Source of the DNA: Eulemur rufifrons
Lineage: Eukaryota; Chordata; Mammalia; Primates; Lemuridae
Direction of reading: 5' to 3'
NCBI RefSeq assembly: GCF_041146395.1
Contig: NC_090990.1
Coordinates: 40,620,001 to 40,684,000, forward strand
DNA length: 64,000 nt
A program made the translations under genes and the position numbers. Shown in pieces: positions 1 to 16,626 of this stretch (the stretch's first letter is position 1; each line of letters starts with the position of its first letter). The notes beneath the pieces were generated by a model. The model searched no databases. It had not been told where the DNA came from and saw only the letters and a program-made list of their open reading frames with translations.

Positions 1-187
1 TTTTATTTATTTATTTATTTTTTGTTGTTGAGACAGAGTCTCACTTTGTTGCCCAGGCTAGAGTGAGTGCCATGGCGTCAGCTTAGCTCACAGCAACCTC
101 AGACTCCTCGGCTTAAGCGATCCTACTGCCTCAGCCTCCCGAGTAGCTGGGACTACAGGCATGCGCCACTATGCCCGGCTAATTTTG
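1..187 (-). repeat. Alu SINE, truncated, minus orientation
   Basis: The window opens with a T-rich tract (the reversed A-tail) followed by the reverse complement of an Alu right monomer, through the middle 'cccggctaattttg' segment, where it stops. The variant 'gctagagtgagtgccatggcgtcag' block is the form I associate with strepsirrhine Alus rather than human ones. The left monomer is missing, so the copy is truncated; its 3' end may also extend beyond the window. Confidence 0.88.
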
Positions 188-204
188 GGCAGGAGGTTTT
201 AGAG

Positions 205-299
205 CTTTGGTGTTAGATGGACCTGAATCAAAATCTGCTCTGTTCTGTGATCTTGGGCGGCTATTTTAACTTCCCTGAGCCTCAGTTTCCTCATTCCTA
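205..299 (+). repeat. MIR SINE, 5' part (split by L1)
   Basis: The segment shows the MIR core order: a diverged 'gtgatcttgggc' box followed by 'cctgagcctcagtttcctcatt'. It ends abruptly at about 299, and the remaining MIR 3' part resumes near 762, after an L1 fragment. The L1 therefore appears to have inserted into an older MIR. Confidence 0.65.
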
Positions 300-745
300 A
301 CATATGGCCACACTGTATCTAATCGCCAAAAAGTAGACACAGCCCAAACGTCTGTCAAATAATGAATAAGTAAACAAAATGTGTTCTATCCATACAATGG
401 AACATTTTCCAGCAATAGAAAGGAATGAAGTACTGCTACATGCCACACATGCATAACCTTGCAAACATTATGCTAAGTGAAAGAAGCCAGACCACCTGTT
501 GTATATTTCCATTTATACAAAAGGTTTACAATAGGCAAGTCCATAGAGACAGAAAGTAGATTAGTGGTTGCTCAGGGCTGGGGGGAGAGGAGGAATTAGG
601 GTGTGATGGTTAATGAAAATGTCCTAAAATTGATTATGGTGGTAGATGCACGACTCTGTGAATACACTGAAGGCTACTGCATTGTACACCTGAAATGAGT
701 GAGTTATATATGAATTATATCTCAAAATCACTGTAAAAAGAAAAA
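300..745 (+). repeat. L1 LINE 3' end fragment (old L1M type)
   Basis: The order of landmarks fits the 3' end of old L1 elements: a diverged 'acaatggaacattttccagc' block, 'cattatgctaagtgaaagaagcc', 'catagagacagaaagtagatta', 'gtggttgctcagggctgggg', 'gcattgtacacctg' and 'atgaattatatctcaa' before an A-rich end. No coding capacity remains. Subfamily assignment is from memory. Confidence 0.75.
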
Positions 746-754
746 AGTCCTACC

Positions 755-850
755 AGTAGGGCTCTTTGAGGATTAAATGAACTGAGAATACAAAGTACCT
801 AGCATAGTGTCTGGTAATGGGGAGACGTTCAGTAGATGCTGACTTTTATT
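755..850 (+). repeat. MIR SINE, 3' part
   Basis: The segment 'gaggattaaatga ... agcatagtgtctgg ... cagtagatgctga' matches the MIR 3' half in the same orientation as the fragment at 205-299. Together the two read as one MIR interrupted by L1. Confidence 0.6.
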
Positions 851-3740
851 CTGTTGCTGATCCTTCTCAGGCCGGTTTACACAGAAGCTTACAGTTACGT
901 CTGCTGTCCACGTAAGAATGATGTGATCTTTGATAATCAGTGCTGTCCCCTGAGCAGATGGTCCTTCCTTACCCTCGGTCCCCACCCTTTCTTTGCGGGT
1001 TGAAATCCTATGTGTATTAGATGTCACCTCTGTGAAGCCTCCTTGTTTGCCCAGCTGAAAATCCTGGGGCATTCTCTATAGTGTCCCCAGCAGGGGGTAT
1101 TCAGAGACAAGCTCTTGTCACCATCTGGCTTGTTTACAGATTCTTTGTGAATGCACCATCTGTCCACGTATCCTGCCCTCTGTGTCCTGCATGGCAGCAC
1201 CTGGCACAGAGGGAGTGATTCTGGAATGAAAGTGTTCACAACACACACAGCACTTGTGTTGGGAAGAACTCTAAGACAGCCCTCATGACCGTTGCAATCT
1301 GGTATTAATCCTGTGATTATGTGATGTTACAGGACACGAGGAATTTCGTAGACGTAATTAAAGTTAACTGATCGGCAGACCTTAAGCTAGGGAGACGGGT
1401 GGGCCTAACCTAATCACAGGAGCCCTTTCAAAGCAGAGTTTTCTTTGGCTGGTAGCAGAAAAGGCAGCCAGAGAGGTTCAGAGTGTGAGGGGCCAGAGCA
1501 ACCCCCCACTGCACAGCCCACACAGGCCACAGCATTTATTCCTGGTGGGCCTAACGTGTGCTGCTCAGAGATGGCACTGTGGGTGGGGACAGGGCACGAG
1601 ATGTCCAGACCTGCCCTCAAGATGCTGTCAATAGAGGAACTAGATATGTAAGCAAGTAATTAGCATGCATGAGCTTTGGAAAGATGTTCGTGATACATTG
1701 TGTTAAATAAAAAATGGTATGCAATGCATGAGCAGAGTTTTGTAAAATATACATGTTTGGAAAGAGTTGTTCAAAATGTTACAGTGATAGGTTGTCTCTG
1801 GGTGGTGGTGAGTCTTAAGTCCCTTGGAAAAGGACACTGGACCCCTGTCCTGGAGGCAAGAAGTGGGGAAGAGAGAGGATGCTCTTCTAAGAAGGTCATG
1901 GGTTCTCTCATAGCTGCTCTTCTACTTACAGATAATAAATAATAGCTAATATTATCAAGCACTTACTATGAACCAAGCACTGTTGCTAAGCACATGATAT
2001 AATGTAACAACTCATTTAATCCTCATAGCAATCTGCCAGGCCTATCTGATTCCAGCACTTATTTCCTATTGTTTCTCCAAGTGCAGCTGCATTTAGGGAA
2101 AAGTTTTTCCTCCTTCATAGGGTTGGAGACTACCCTTGATCTGTGAAGGAGGATACTCTGGTTTCTTTTCACTTGTTGATATTTTCCAATTTTTCTGCAA
2201 CGTCCAGCCATTTCTTTTCAATGGAAAAAAAAGAAGGCAGGCACATGGTTTTATTTTTGCCAGCATGCTGAGGGCTGTGACGGATGACCGATAAAAGTTC
2301 TGTGGAAGCCTGGAAGGGAACCAGATCATTCTGCTTTGGCACACAGAGGAGAAGTCACCCAGAGAAGGTGAGCTGTGACCTGTGTTTTAAGGGAAATGCG
2401 TGAAGCCACCAGGTGAAGAAAGGACCTCTGTGGCCAAGCGTGGCATTGTGCCAGGAACACGGTGACCGGTGAGTTCAGGAGTGACACTGTGTGGGGGAGT
2501 GCAGAAAGTAAGGCTGAGGTGGCCAGGGACCTGGTCACAAGGGCGTGGATGCTTAGGAGCCGGGGTCATTATTCTGAGGGCAACAGGGAGCCACCGAAAG
2601 CTTCAGGCAGGTGAGGGACTGAGTGGGATGCTGGTTTGGAAGCTCAAGCTGGTGTCTCATGAAGGGGTGGGGGTGGCAGCTTTGGGGCAGAGAGGCCAGT
2701 GAGAGGCAGTGGCAGCAGCCCAGGCTGCAGCTGAGGAGGGGACAGTGGAGAAGTGCACAGAGGTGTGGAAGATTCAGACTGATGCGGATGTCAGCCCCTC
2801 CTCTCCCCACTCCCCACTTATTAGCTGCGAATCCTGGGCCAGGCACTTCTCTCTGAGCCTCCATGATTTAGCTGAGGGGACAACTGAATAGGAAAAGCAC
2901 CTGGCTTATGACATGTCATAAGTAAGTGCGAGTAGTGGCCCTACCCCCTTGAAGCAGAAGCTGGTGACCAGTTTTCCCCTCTGAGTCACCCAACTGGTGC
3001 CCGGGAAAGTCTGAGGCTGCTTGTTCAGAGAGGGTCACCAGCATGGCAGCATGGCAGCTCTGACGGCTGGGACCAGGCTCTGGTAGATGGAGAAGGGGAT
3101 GACAGAGCTAGGAGAACTGGAGCAGATCCCTGGGGTCCAGTCAGCACCCAGGCTCAGCCCGCTCTGGTGCCAGCTTTGCTGTGTCTGGCTGGGTCCTGAG
3201 CCAAGTGACACCTAGTCCCTGCCCTCAGGGAGGTCCCCACAGATCAGGGGAGACTCAGGAATAGAGCCCATGTGTAATGTGAGAGCAGACCCCGGCCAGC
3301 TCCTCAGGGCCAAGGTCTTATTAAACTCCAATAGCGACCCCAGGAAGGAGGCGCCATTCTCTCCATGTTATACCTAAGGAAACTGCACCTTAAAGAGAAG
3401 GATGTGGCCAGAATCTTCTGGCCTGGGAGTGGCTGAGGCAGGACAGAAATCGTGACTTGTCCTACTCCGGGGCCTGAGTTTTCAGCCTGGACAGAGGACT
3501 CGGGTTTAAGCAGGGCCTGAGGGGTATGCTAGTGACATTACCCTGCCCAGGCCTGGGCCTCAACCTCACCAACCTGTGACTCACCTCTGGGACTACAGGT
3601 GGGGTGTGGGGAGGAGGGTCCCTCTCGGCCAATGAGGGGCCTGTGCCACACATGGCTACCTTCCCCCAGAAGTGAGTGGAGCTGGAATCCTTGTGGCCTC
3701 CAGCTTCCCATTCGTATCTCCCCTGAGCCCACAGGGCACT
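851..3740. other. Intergenic region upstream of TMEM61, no gene seen
   Basis: I find no convincing exon here. Recognisable fragments are an LTR-like piece near 1310-1490 (family uncertain), a minus-strand MIR near 1935-2060, a minus-strand L2 fragment near 2480-2700 (shown by 'gagggcaacagggagccac') and a MIR remnant near 3300-3450. The short reading frames do not resemble known proteins. The human gene order places other genes further upstream, outside the window. Confidence 0.5.
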
Positions 3741-3755
3741 AAGAGGGCTACTGGT

Positions 3756-4061
3756 GGCTGGGTGCAGTGGCTCACACCTGTAATCCCAGCACTTTGGGAG
3801 GCTGAGGTGGGAGGATTGCTTGAGGTCAGGAGTTCGAGACCAGCCTAAGCAACATAGTGAGACCCTATCTCTACAAAAAATAAAAAAATTAGTTGAATGC
3901 AATGGCGCGTGCCTGTAGTCTCAGCTACCTGGGAGGCTGAGGCAGGAGGATCGCTTGAAGCCAGGAGTTTGGGGCTACAGTGAGCTATGACCGTCCCACT
4001 GCACTCCAGCTTGGGTGACAAAGCAAGACTTATCTCAAAAAAAGAAAAAAAGAAAAAAAAA
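3756..4061 (+). repeat. Alu SINE (AluJ-like), full length with target-site duplication
   Basis: This is a complete dimeric Alu that starts 'ggctgggtgcagtggctcac' and ends in an A-rich tail. The flanks carry a direct repeat: 'aagagggctactgg' at 3741-3754 and 'aagagggctgctactgg' after the tail at 4062-4078, the latter with a 3-bp insertion. The right monomer resembles the old AluJ type, so this is an early primate insertion. Confidence 0.9.
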
Positions 4062-4959
4062 AAGAGGGCTGCTACTGGCCTTTGGTCCCCAGGTGGATTG
4101 TCCCCATTTCCAGAGCGAGCACAACAAAGTCAAAGAAGGTCTGCCTGGTCTTTGTTGCAGCCCAGCCACTTCTGAGCTCTGTAGCCTTGCGCAAGCCTTT
4201 GCTCCACTCTGAGCCTAGTTTCTTGCTGTAAAATGGGGGCATTTACACAAATCACACACAGAATGATGAAAAGAGATCATGTGTAAAAGGACTTCTCCTG
4301 CTGGAGGAGTCAGTGCTCAGAGAGCTCTAATGCTCTTGGGTGGATATTTCCTCAGGGACAAAAAGCTTGGGGATCGGGAACCTGGGCCCTGCTACTGACC
4401 TGCTCTGTGACTCTGAGACAGTGGCTTCCCCTCTCTGAGCTTCAGATCCCCACTGGACAGGCTGCTCTGACCTTCTGTGTGCCTGGGCTGGGAAGGGAGT
4501 TAGTCATCCCCAGCCCGTTGGAATCCTTGGCCAGGGCTGAGGGCGACCTGGCCCCAGTGCCCTAGCTTGCTAGAACAGCAGGAACAGGCAAAACCAAAAC
4601 CCAGACCCCAGCTGGTCCGGGATCCAGTCCCCTTAGATCCACATAAGTTTGTCAAGATACAGGCAGCCTGTGACTTTGTCCAAACTTCGCACACCCTGCT
4701 CCTTCTGTCCCAATGCTGTTGTCCATTCTCACACTTCTAAGATAACTCAGAAGTGGGCACCTGGAGGCCCCGGAGGGCTGGCTCTCTGATAGCTGGGAAC
4801 AACTACTCCCTTACGTGGGGGCACTATGCGACAAATACATAGGCAAGTGTCTGTTCCCTCTCTGGGCCTCAGTTTCCCTTTCTGTAAAATGGGGTGAGGC
4901 GGCCTGGGCCCAGGACTCCTAGAGCCCTCTCCAGCAGAGCGCTGATGGCTGTCAGGGTT
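4062..4959. other. Intergenic, MIR fragments
   Basis: The segment contains a plus-strand MIR around 4366-4470 ('ctctgtgactctgagacagtgg ... cttcagatccccactgg') and another MIR core piece around 4850-4900 ('cctcagtttccctttctgtaaaatgggg'). Nothing else is recognised. Confidence 0.5.
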
Positions 4960-5254
4960 GTTTCCGTTCCCAAGCCGGCCCCAGAGTGTTTGCGAGACGG
5001 GACGGGACGGGAGGGCCCCTAAGGACTGACGGTTTCGGACAGTTCCAGGGCAGCTGGGTGAAGAGCAGGCCCGCCGCTGTCCCCTGCCGTACCCCGACCC
5101 CCGTATCGCCTGCGCTGGGAAGCCCAAATCCCCGCCAACCCACTGGCGCTGTCGCTTTAAGGTCGGGCGGGGCGGGCTGGGTGACCGGCGCGGCACCTGG
5201 GGCCACCCCACCCCGAGCCAGCCCGGCCACCCTACTCGGGAGTCTCTAGTCTCG

Positions 5255-5296
5255 ATGGACCCGGCTGCAGATGGTGAGGACGCAGACCCAGGAGAG
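5255..5296 (+). other. TMEM61: Possible TMEM61 first exon segment (uncertain)
   Basis: An ATG at 5255 inside the CpG island is followed by two donor-like sites. The donor at 5274 (gtgagg) would leave 19 nt; spliced to 9904 this gives only a short upstream reading frame that hits a stop. The donor at 5297 (gtgggc) would leave 42 nt, exactly 14 codons in frame with the ATG at 9904, adding an N-terminal extension. The human protein, as I recall it, begins with five residues before the MCD that corresponds to 9904, and they do not resemble this extension. I therefore favour a non-coding first exon. Confidence 0.25.
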
Positions 5297-10452
<5,156 letters not shown>

Positions 10453-11167
10453 TAGAGGAGCTGGAGCTATGAGAGAGAGACAGACATGGTCTGTGGAGAC
10501 ATGGAGAAATCTGGGAAAGCTTCCTGGAGGAGATGGCAGCTGTGCTCAGCATGCTGTGGGGCAGAATAGCAGAGAGGTTAAAAGCCTGGGCACAGGAGTC
10601 AGACCCACTGGGATCCTGTCCTGGTTCTACCACAGACTGGCAGTGAGACTTCAAGTAGGTCATGCAACCCTACTAAGCCTCAGCTTCCTCATCTGAAATA
10701 AAATGCGAATGATAGGAAGAGCAATAATAGTAAACGCCTGTGTGGTACTTGCCACGTTCCAGGCGCTGTTCTAAGTGCTTCATACATTGACTCATTCAAT
10801 CCTTACAGCAGCCCTCTGAAGTGGGTACTGTTATTAACTCTGTTTATAGAAGAAGGAATGAAGGCATGGGGACGTTAAGTAACTTGCCCCAGTACATCAG
10901 CTAGTATGTGACACTCTGGGACTTGAACCCAGGCGGTCTGGCCCTGGAGTCCATGCTGTCATCCATTTTCCACCTATTTTCCTGGGAAATTTAAATGGAT
11001 GATGTAAATGTAGAGCCTAGCCCAGTGCCTAGCACACAGTAGGTGCACAGTAAATGTCACCTTTCTTCAAGTGGACATGGAAAGGGGATTTTAGGCGGTG
11101 GAAGAGCAAGCGCAAAGGCATGGGGGGGTGGGATGGGGCAACGTGGAGCGTTAAGGCAGCATTTCTC

Positions 11168-11351
11168 GGCCGGGAGTGGTGGCTCACGCCGGCAACACCA
11201 GCACTTTGGCAGGCTTGCTTGAGACAAGGAGTTGGAGACCAGCCTGGGCAACATTACAAGACCTGTCTCTACAAAAAAATTAAAGGTTAGCTGGCATGAC
11301 GGTGTGGCCTGCAGTCCTAGCTACTCGGGAGGCTGAGGCAGGAGATTCACT
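11168..11351 (+). repeat. Alu SINE, partial
   Basis: The segment starts 'ggccgggagtggtggctcac' and runs into 'gctactcgggaggctgaggcagga', then stops before the right-monomer end and A-tail. It also has an internal deletion in the left monomer. It is a truncated old Alu in the TMEM61 intron. Confidence 0.8.
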
Positions 11352-14300
11352 TGCAAAATCCTCACTCATGAAATTTTAAAACCACAGATATACTGTGTGT
11401 CTGTTTATGTTTTGTATGTATATCTGTGCTTTATACATAAAAAAGTATCAACCCTGCCCAAGAACGAGTTTTTATTTTACCTGTGAGCATGTTGAGGATG
11501 CATGCGTTATGCAAGCCCTTACTATGTACTCATTTATTCAACAAAGTGTGGAGTGTGCCTACGTGCCAGGGGCCTGCATATACCATCTCCTGTCACCTCC
11601 TATCACTCTACTGCCTCCAAGATAAGGATCACTGTTGCCTCTGCAGAAGGGGAAGGTGAGGCACACAGGGCTGGAAGGTGACAGGAGCCTGCCGGGTGCA
11701 AAGCTTGCATTCTTCCTCCTATCCACTCTCTAAGCACTGTATCCAGGGGCGTTAGGGGCTAATCCAGACTTCCCTGAGCTGGCCTGGGACCTGGATGTTC
11801 CCGTTGTTAGAAGGAAAATGCATTCCCAGTTAAAGAATGCAAGAGTATTCCCACCACTGGCCTTCGACTGCCTGAGGACAGAGAAGTTACAGTATTCAAC
11901 AGAGGCCACTTAGTCCAGTGGTCAAACCTCGGTTTGAATCGACTGTTAGAGGGAAGGGCAGGGCCTCGGGGACTATCCAGCCAAACCCTCACTTCTCAGA
12001 TGAGAAACCCGGTGACCTGCCTGGTCACACAGCGAGTTAGTGCTCAGTTGGAACCAGGCCAGGCCTCAGGAGGCTCTGACCAGAGCCTGTTCGTCCCCGC
12101 CCAGCCTGGCACAAGTGCAGGGGGTGACTGTTGTCTGTACACACAGCCATGTTGATGCAACAGGGGCCAGGCCACAGCTGTGCCTGTCAGGTGGGGCCCC
12201 ATGGCCTTTGTTCCCAGGGGGCCAGGGAGGAAGCCCGCCCAGGAGGCGTAGGGTGCTCCTAGCCTGTCAGGCTCTGAGACCCAAGTCCTAGATTCAGAAA
12301 CTGGGGTGGCTGTGTGTGGAGGAGGCTGCTTCTGCCAGCGGTGCCCTTTCCTGTCCCTGAGGCTGACCCAGCCCAGCTCTGCGGCCTGCGGGTCCCAGCA
12401 TCTGGCCCCCCTGGGGAGTCTGCTCTGCTGTTCCTGCTCCCAGGCGCCCCACCCTCTGGGATGCCTGCTGTGGGGGGCTTCTGGTGGGGGACAAAGGCTG
12501 ATGGCTGGGGCAAGTCCTTTCCCCTCTTAGGACCCCAGTTCCCCAATTTATTAATTAACTTACTTATTATTTCATGCATTTTACTAATATTTAATGAGTA
12601 CCTACTGTGTTGGGTCCTATTCAGAGTACTGACAAGGCAACAGAGGACAAAACAGACAGAGCCCCTGCCCTCAGGAGCTCACGTCTTACATGGAAGGCCC
12701 CTGAATGAGGAAGTTGGATGTGAGGCCTCCGGGGGCCGCCTCTGTGTTTCTTTCATAAGCTGTGTGTCATTGGGTACACCGCTTACACCCTCTGAGCCCT
12801 GTCCGATGCCTCCTCTGTCAGCTGGCGTGACACGCCTTTCCCCACGATCGCTGTCCGGCTCAGATGGGATGATAGATAGGGAAGTGTACACACCGTAAAG
12901 TCTGCACACACATCAGCTTTCTCTGCTGTTAAGCACTTTACAGTTTACAGGGCACTCTCGTGCCCGCTAACTGATTTGAGCCTCAGTTGCTTATGAGGTT
13001 AGTGTAAGGATTAGGCCCATTTTACAGATGAGAAAACTGCAGTGAGGAGAGATGGGTGGCCTGGGGGAGAGGTGTGATGGGTGGAGTGAGCTTGAGCTCT
13101 ACAGTCAGACAAGGTTGGGCTTTGCCACTTAGTTGTCACGTGACCTTTACTCATCTGTAAAATGGATGAGGGCCACTGTCCCCCAGAGTTGTCATGAATA
13201 TGAAATGAGACTTATGTGTTGGGCAAATAGAATTTCACCCCTTCTCCCTTCCCGTCTCCTGCTGTGTTTGTCTGACTCAGCTGAAGGGCAGAGGAGCAGG
13301 GGCCGGCCGGGCCTCCTGCCCTGAGCAGGCTCTGAAGAGTGGGGTGAGCCCATGGCCCGGTGGAGCTTCCTGTGCGTGGAGACACGGTGGCAGGGCTGCC
13401 CTGAAGCTGCAGGGGCGCCTGTGCCGGACACACCGTGAGCGGAGCCCCCTCCCCGGCAGCATGTGGAAGGCCGCCCTGTGTGCCCAGTGCCTGGCATTCT
13501 GGACCATGACCCTGGGGACTTGGGGTGGGGTGGGCCCAGCTGGCCACTAAGGCAACAGTAGGTGGTGTGAGGGCTGTTCCATGTCCACCCTATAAGCAAA
13601 CTTCCTGCTGCCGACTGGGCTCACCTGGCACCTGTGCCTGCCCTGCCAGCTGTCACCTGCTGGGGTGGCCCAGGCCTACACAAAACCTGTCTTGTGTCCC
13701 CAGGGCTCCAAGAGGCTGGGGAGGGCAGGGGTGTAGCTGGGACGTGAGCAAGCAGATGTGGGGGTCTGGAAGCCTTACTACCCATATTTTTCTGAGTGTT
13801 GTCAAAACTTTTCCATTTTTCCTTCTCCTGAATCTGTGAAAGGGGAATTATTATCCCCATTTTACAGATGAGGAGAAAGAGGCTCAGAGAAGGTGTGAAT
13901 GCAGCCCAAGTCACACAGCATAGAACCCAACTTGCCTGCCTCCAGGGGCAATGGTCTTTGCCCTGCTGTCATCTGGGAGGATGTTGGGAGTTCGAGGAGG
14001 GTGAGGCCCTGTTGCCTTCCTTAGCTGTGGGGCTCCCAGGCTGTCTCCAGGGAGGGAAGGAAGGTCTGTGAGAGTTCACAGGAGCACTGGACAGGGAGCC
14101 CCAGATCTGGCTCCTGGCTGGTGCCCTGCATCAGACTGGCCTACAGGCTGGGGTTCAGATCCAGGATCCCCATCAACCTGTCCTGTCGGCCTGGTCTGTG
14201 AGCGGGAGCAGTGAGCCTGCCTCCGTGGCAGGCGGGGGCTGCAGTGTCCTGGGCTGAGAAGACACAACACACTGCCAGAGAAGGGCCCTGTCCCCAGTGG

Positions 14301-15254
14301 GTGTCGCGTGTTTGCCTGAGGGGCAGCAGCAGATTCCCAGCATCCCCCACCCCAGCGGCCCCGGAGCTAAGTCCCATCCACTACCTCTCTGTCCTCCCGA
14401 TGCTCCACCACTGGCATCCTCCCCGGTCTACACAGCAAGACCACTGGTATGGATTAAACTGCTTCCCCAGCAGCTCCAAACCGCCCACCCTGGGCGAGTG
14501 ACTCAGCCTCTGGGGGCCCGTGTGGGGCCTGCCGTACTGGAGACCTGTGATGAGCTTTGTGTCCCCCACCCCTTCCTACGGGAGACCTTCGGGATTCTGT
14601 TACGGCTCCCGCCGGTCTAGCATGAACCAAGTGCCTCGCTGCACTAGCTCATTTAATCTTCACTCTGGCCTGTGAGGTAGTGCCATTGTTGTTACCCACT
14701 TTATAGATGGGGAAACTGAGGCTCCGACTGATGGAGTTCCTGACCATGATCACCCACCAAGAACGTGGCAGAGCAGGGAATGGAACCAGCCAGTGTTCAG
14801 ACTCATAAGCAGCCCTTGAGTGACTCGGTGTCAGAGGGGACCTTCAAGATCACCTAGTCAGCTCCGTATTTGGCAGCACCACCACCAAAGCAGTGGCAGC
14901 CCCAGCCTGGGATCAGGGACACTCTCACCCAACAGGGTCCCAAGAGGGGTAGGGGCACTGACTCCCTGGAGATGGTCCGCCAGGGTTCTGAGAGGGCTGA
15001 GGGCCAGTCTCACTCCCAGCAGCCTTGGTGGAGCTGGGATGTAGGTGATGTGTCTTGGAATCTGCAGAGCCTGGTCAGTGGATCCTCAGAGGATCTGGTC
15101 TCTGCCTCACGTCCCTGCAGGGCAGTTCAGTTGGCCACGGTTGGGGGTGGGGGGAAGAGTCACAGGAAAGCCAAACTGTCCAGAGACAGAAGTGGTTGAC
15201 TTGGTAGGTAGTGAGTTCTGCATCCCTGGAGGTATGCAAGTAGAGGTAATCACT

Positions 15255-15872
15255 TAACAGACTTATTGAAATGTCCAGTTTCCTTAAGTACTAAGTTTGA
15301 CAGTTGATCTCTCTGACATTCAAAAACTGAACATATATCAAAAAAAGCTAGTGGTGTCTGTTTGGTGGTCCAGTGCTGGTATTATCCACTACAGCTTCAT
15401 GAAACCCAGTCAATCGATGACAGTGGATGTCTACTGCACCGATTGTATGAAATGATGAGGATGCTTGCGATTAAGCTGCCAAGATTGGTCAATAGAGACA
15501 GGCCAATCCTCTTGCAAGACATCACTCAACCACATGTCACACAAACAACGCTGCTCAAACTACAGCAGCTGGACTTGGAAACTCTCTGTCATCCACCATG
15601 TTCATCAGACCTTGCACCAACTGGCTTTGGACTACTTCTTGCAAAGAAAACTATTGAATTCCCAAAAAGCTGGGAAAACACCTGTCACGATTTCATCGCC
15701 ACTCGCTCTCCAGGTTTCTTCGCTGCTGGCATAAACAAGCTACTGTTAAGATGGCAACACTGTGTCGAGAGTTTAGGGGTGCACACTTTGATTCATTGTA
15801 CTGCTTCTTGTTTGAGATACAAGAAACTACACTTTTGACTCAAAGTCGGACATTTCATATTGAATGACCTAA
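15255..15872 (+). mobile_element. Mariner (Hsmar2-like) DNA transposon, internally deleted
   Basis: The right end 'gaatgacctaa' matches the terminal repeat of the fuller copy at 41833-43068. The left end has the shared 'gaaatgtccagttt ... aagtactaagtttgacag' block. Between them only the C-terminal half of a mariner transposase is recognisable (plus strand, about 15330-15838). The conserved 'ILLQD' block is present, but the third catalytic Asp of the usual PTD motif reads Gly. The N-terminal half, including the DNA-binding domain, has been deleted. It is a dead copy; the nearest family by memory is Hsmar2. Confidence 0.8.
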
Positions 15873-16335
15873 TACATCTCGGCCTTCAGCATCCAGATGG
15901 GCAGGAGAACTGAAGTCTCCATCTTGCCCTGACTATCACGACTCTGATCTTGTAAAGCGTATTTCGATAAGCTGGGGATGTTTCTGTCCATGGACCATCA
16001 CTCAGTCTTTCAACAAACATCACCAAGCACCTGCCCTCAGCCCCTGGACACTCAGAGTCAGTCCCTGCTCTGGAGAAGACTAGGCAGGGTCAGTGTGGTG
16101 ACAGAGAAGAGCACTGTGGGAGCCCAGAGCAGGGAGTGGGGACTTTGCTGGGGAGAGATGGGTCAGGAAAGCTGCCCAGGGGAGTCTCAAAGAACAAGCA
16201 GGGAGTGACCAGCAGGAAAGGGGCGAGGGAGGGGGGTGGCACCAGGAGGTGTGGTGGGTGCCCTGGGACTGGCTATATGGGGCAGGGAGAGGGTTGGGAG
16301 AGCAGGCAGTAGGCTTTTGCCTTGGCCCCCACTAA

Positions 16336-16626
<291 letters not shown>

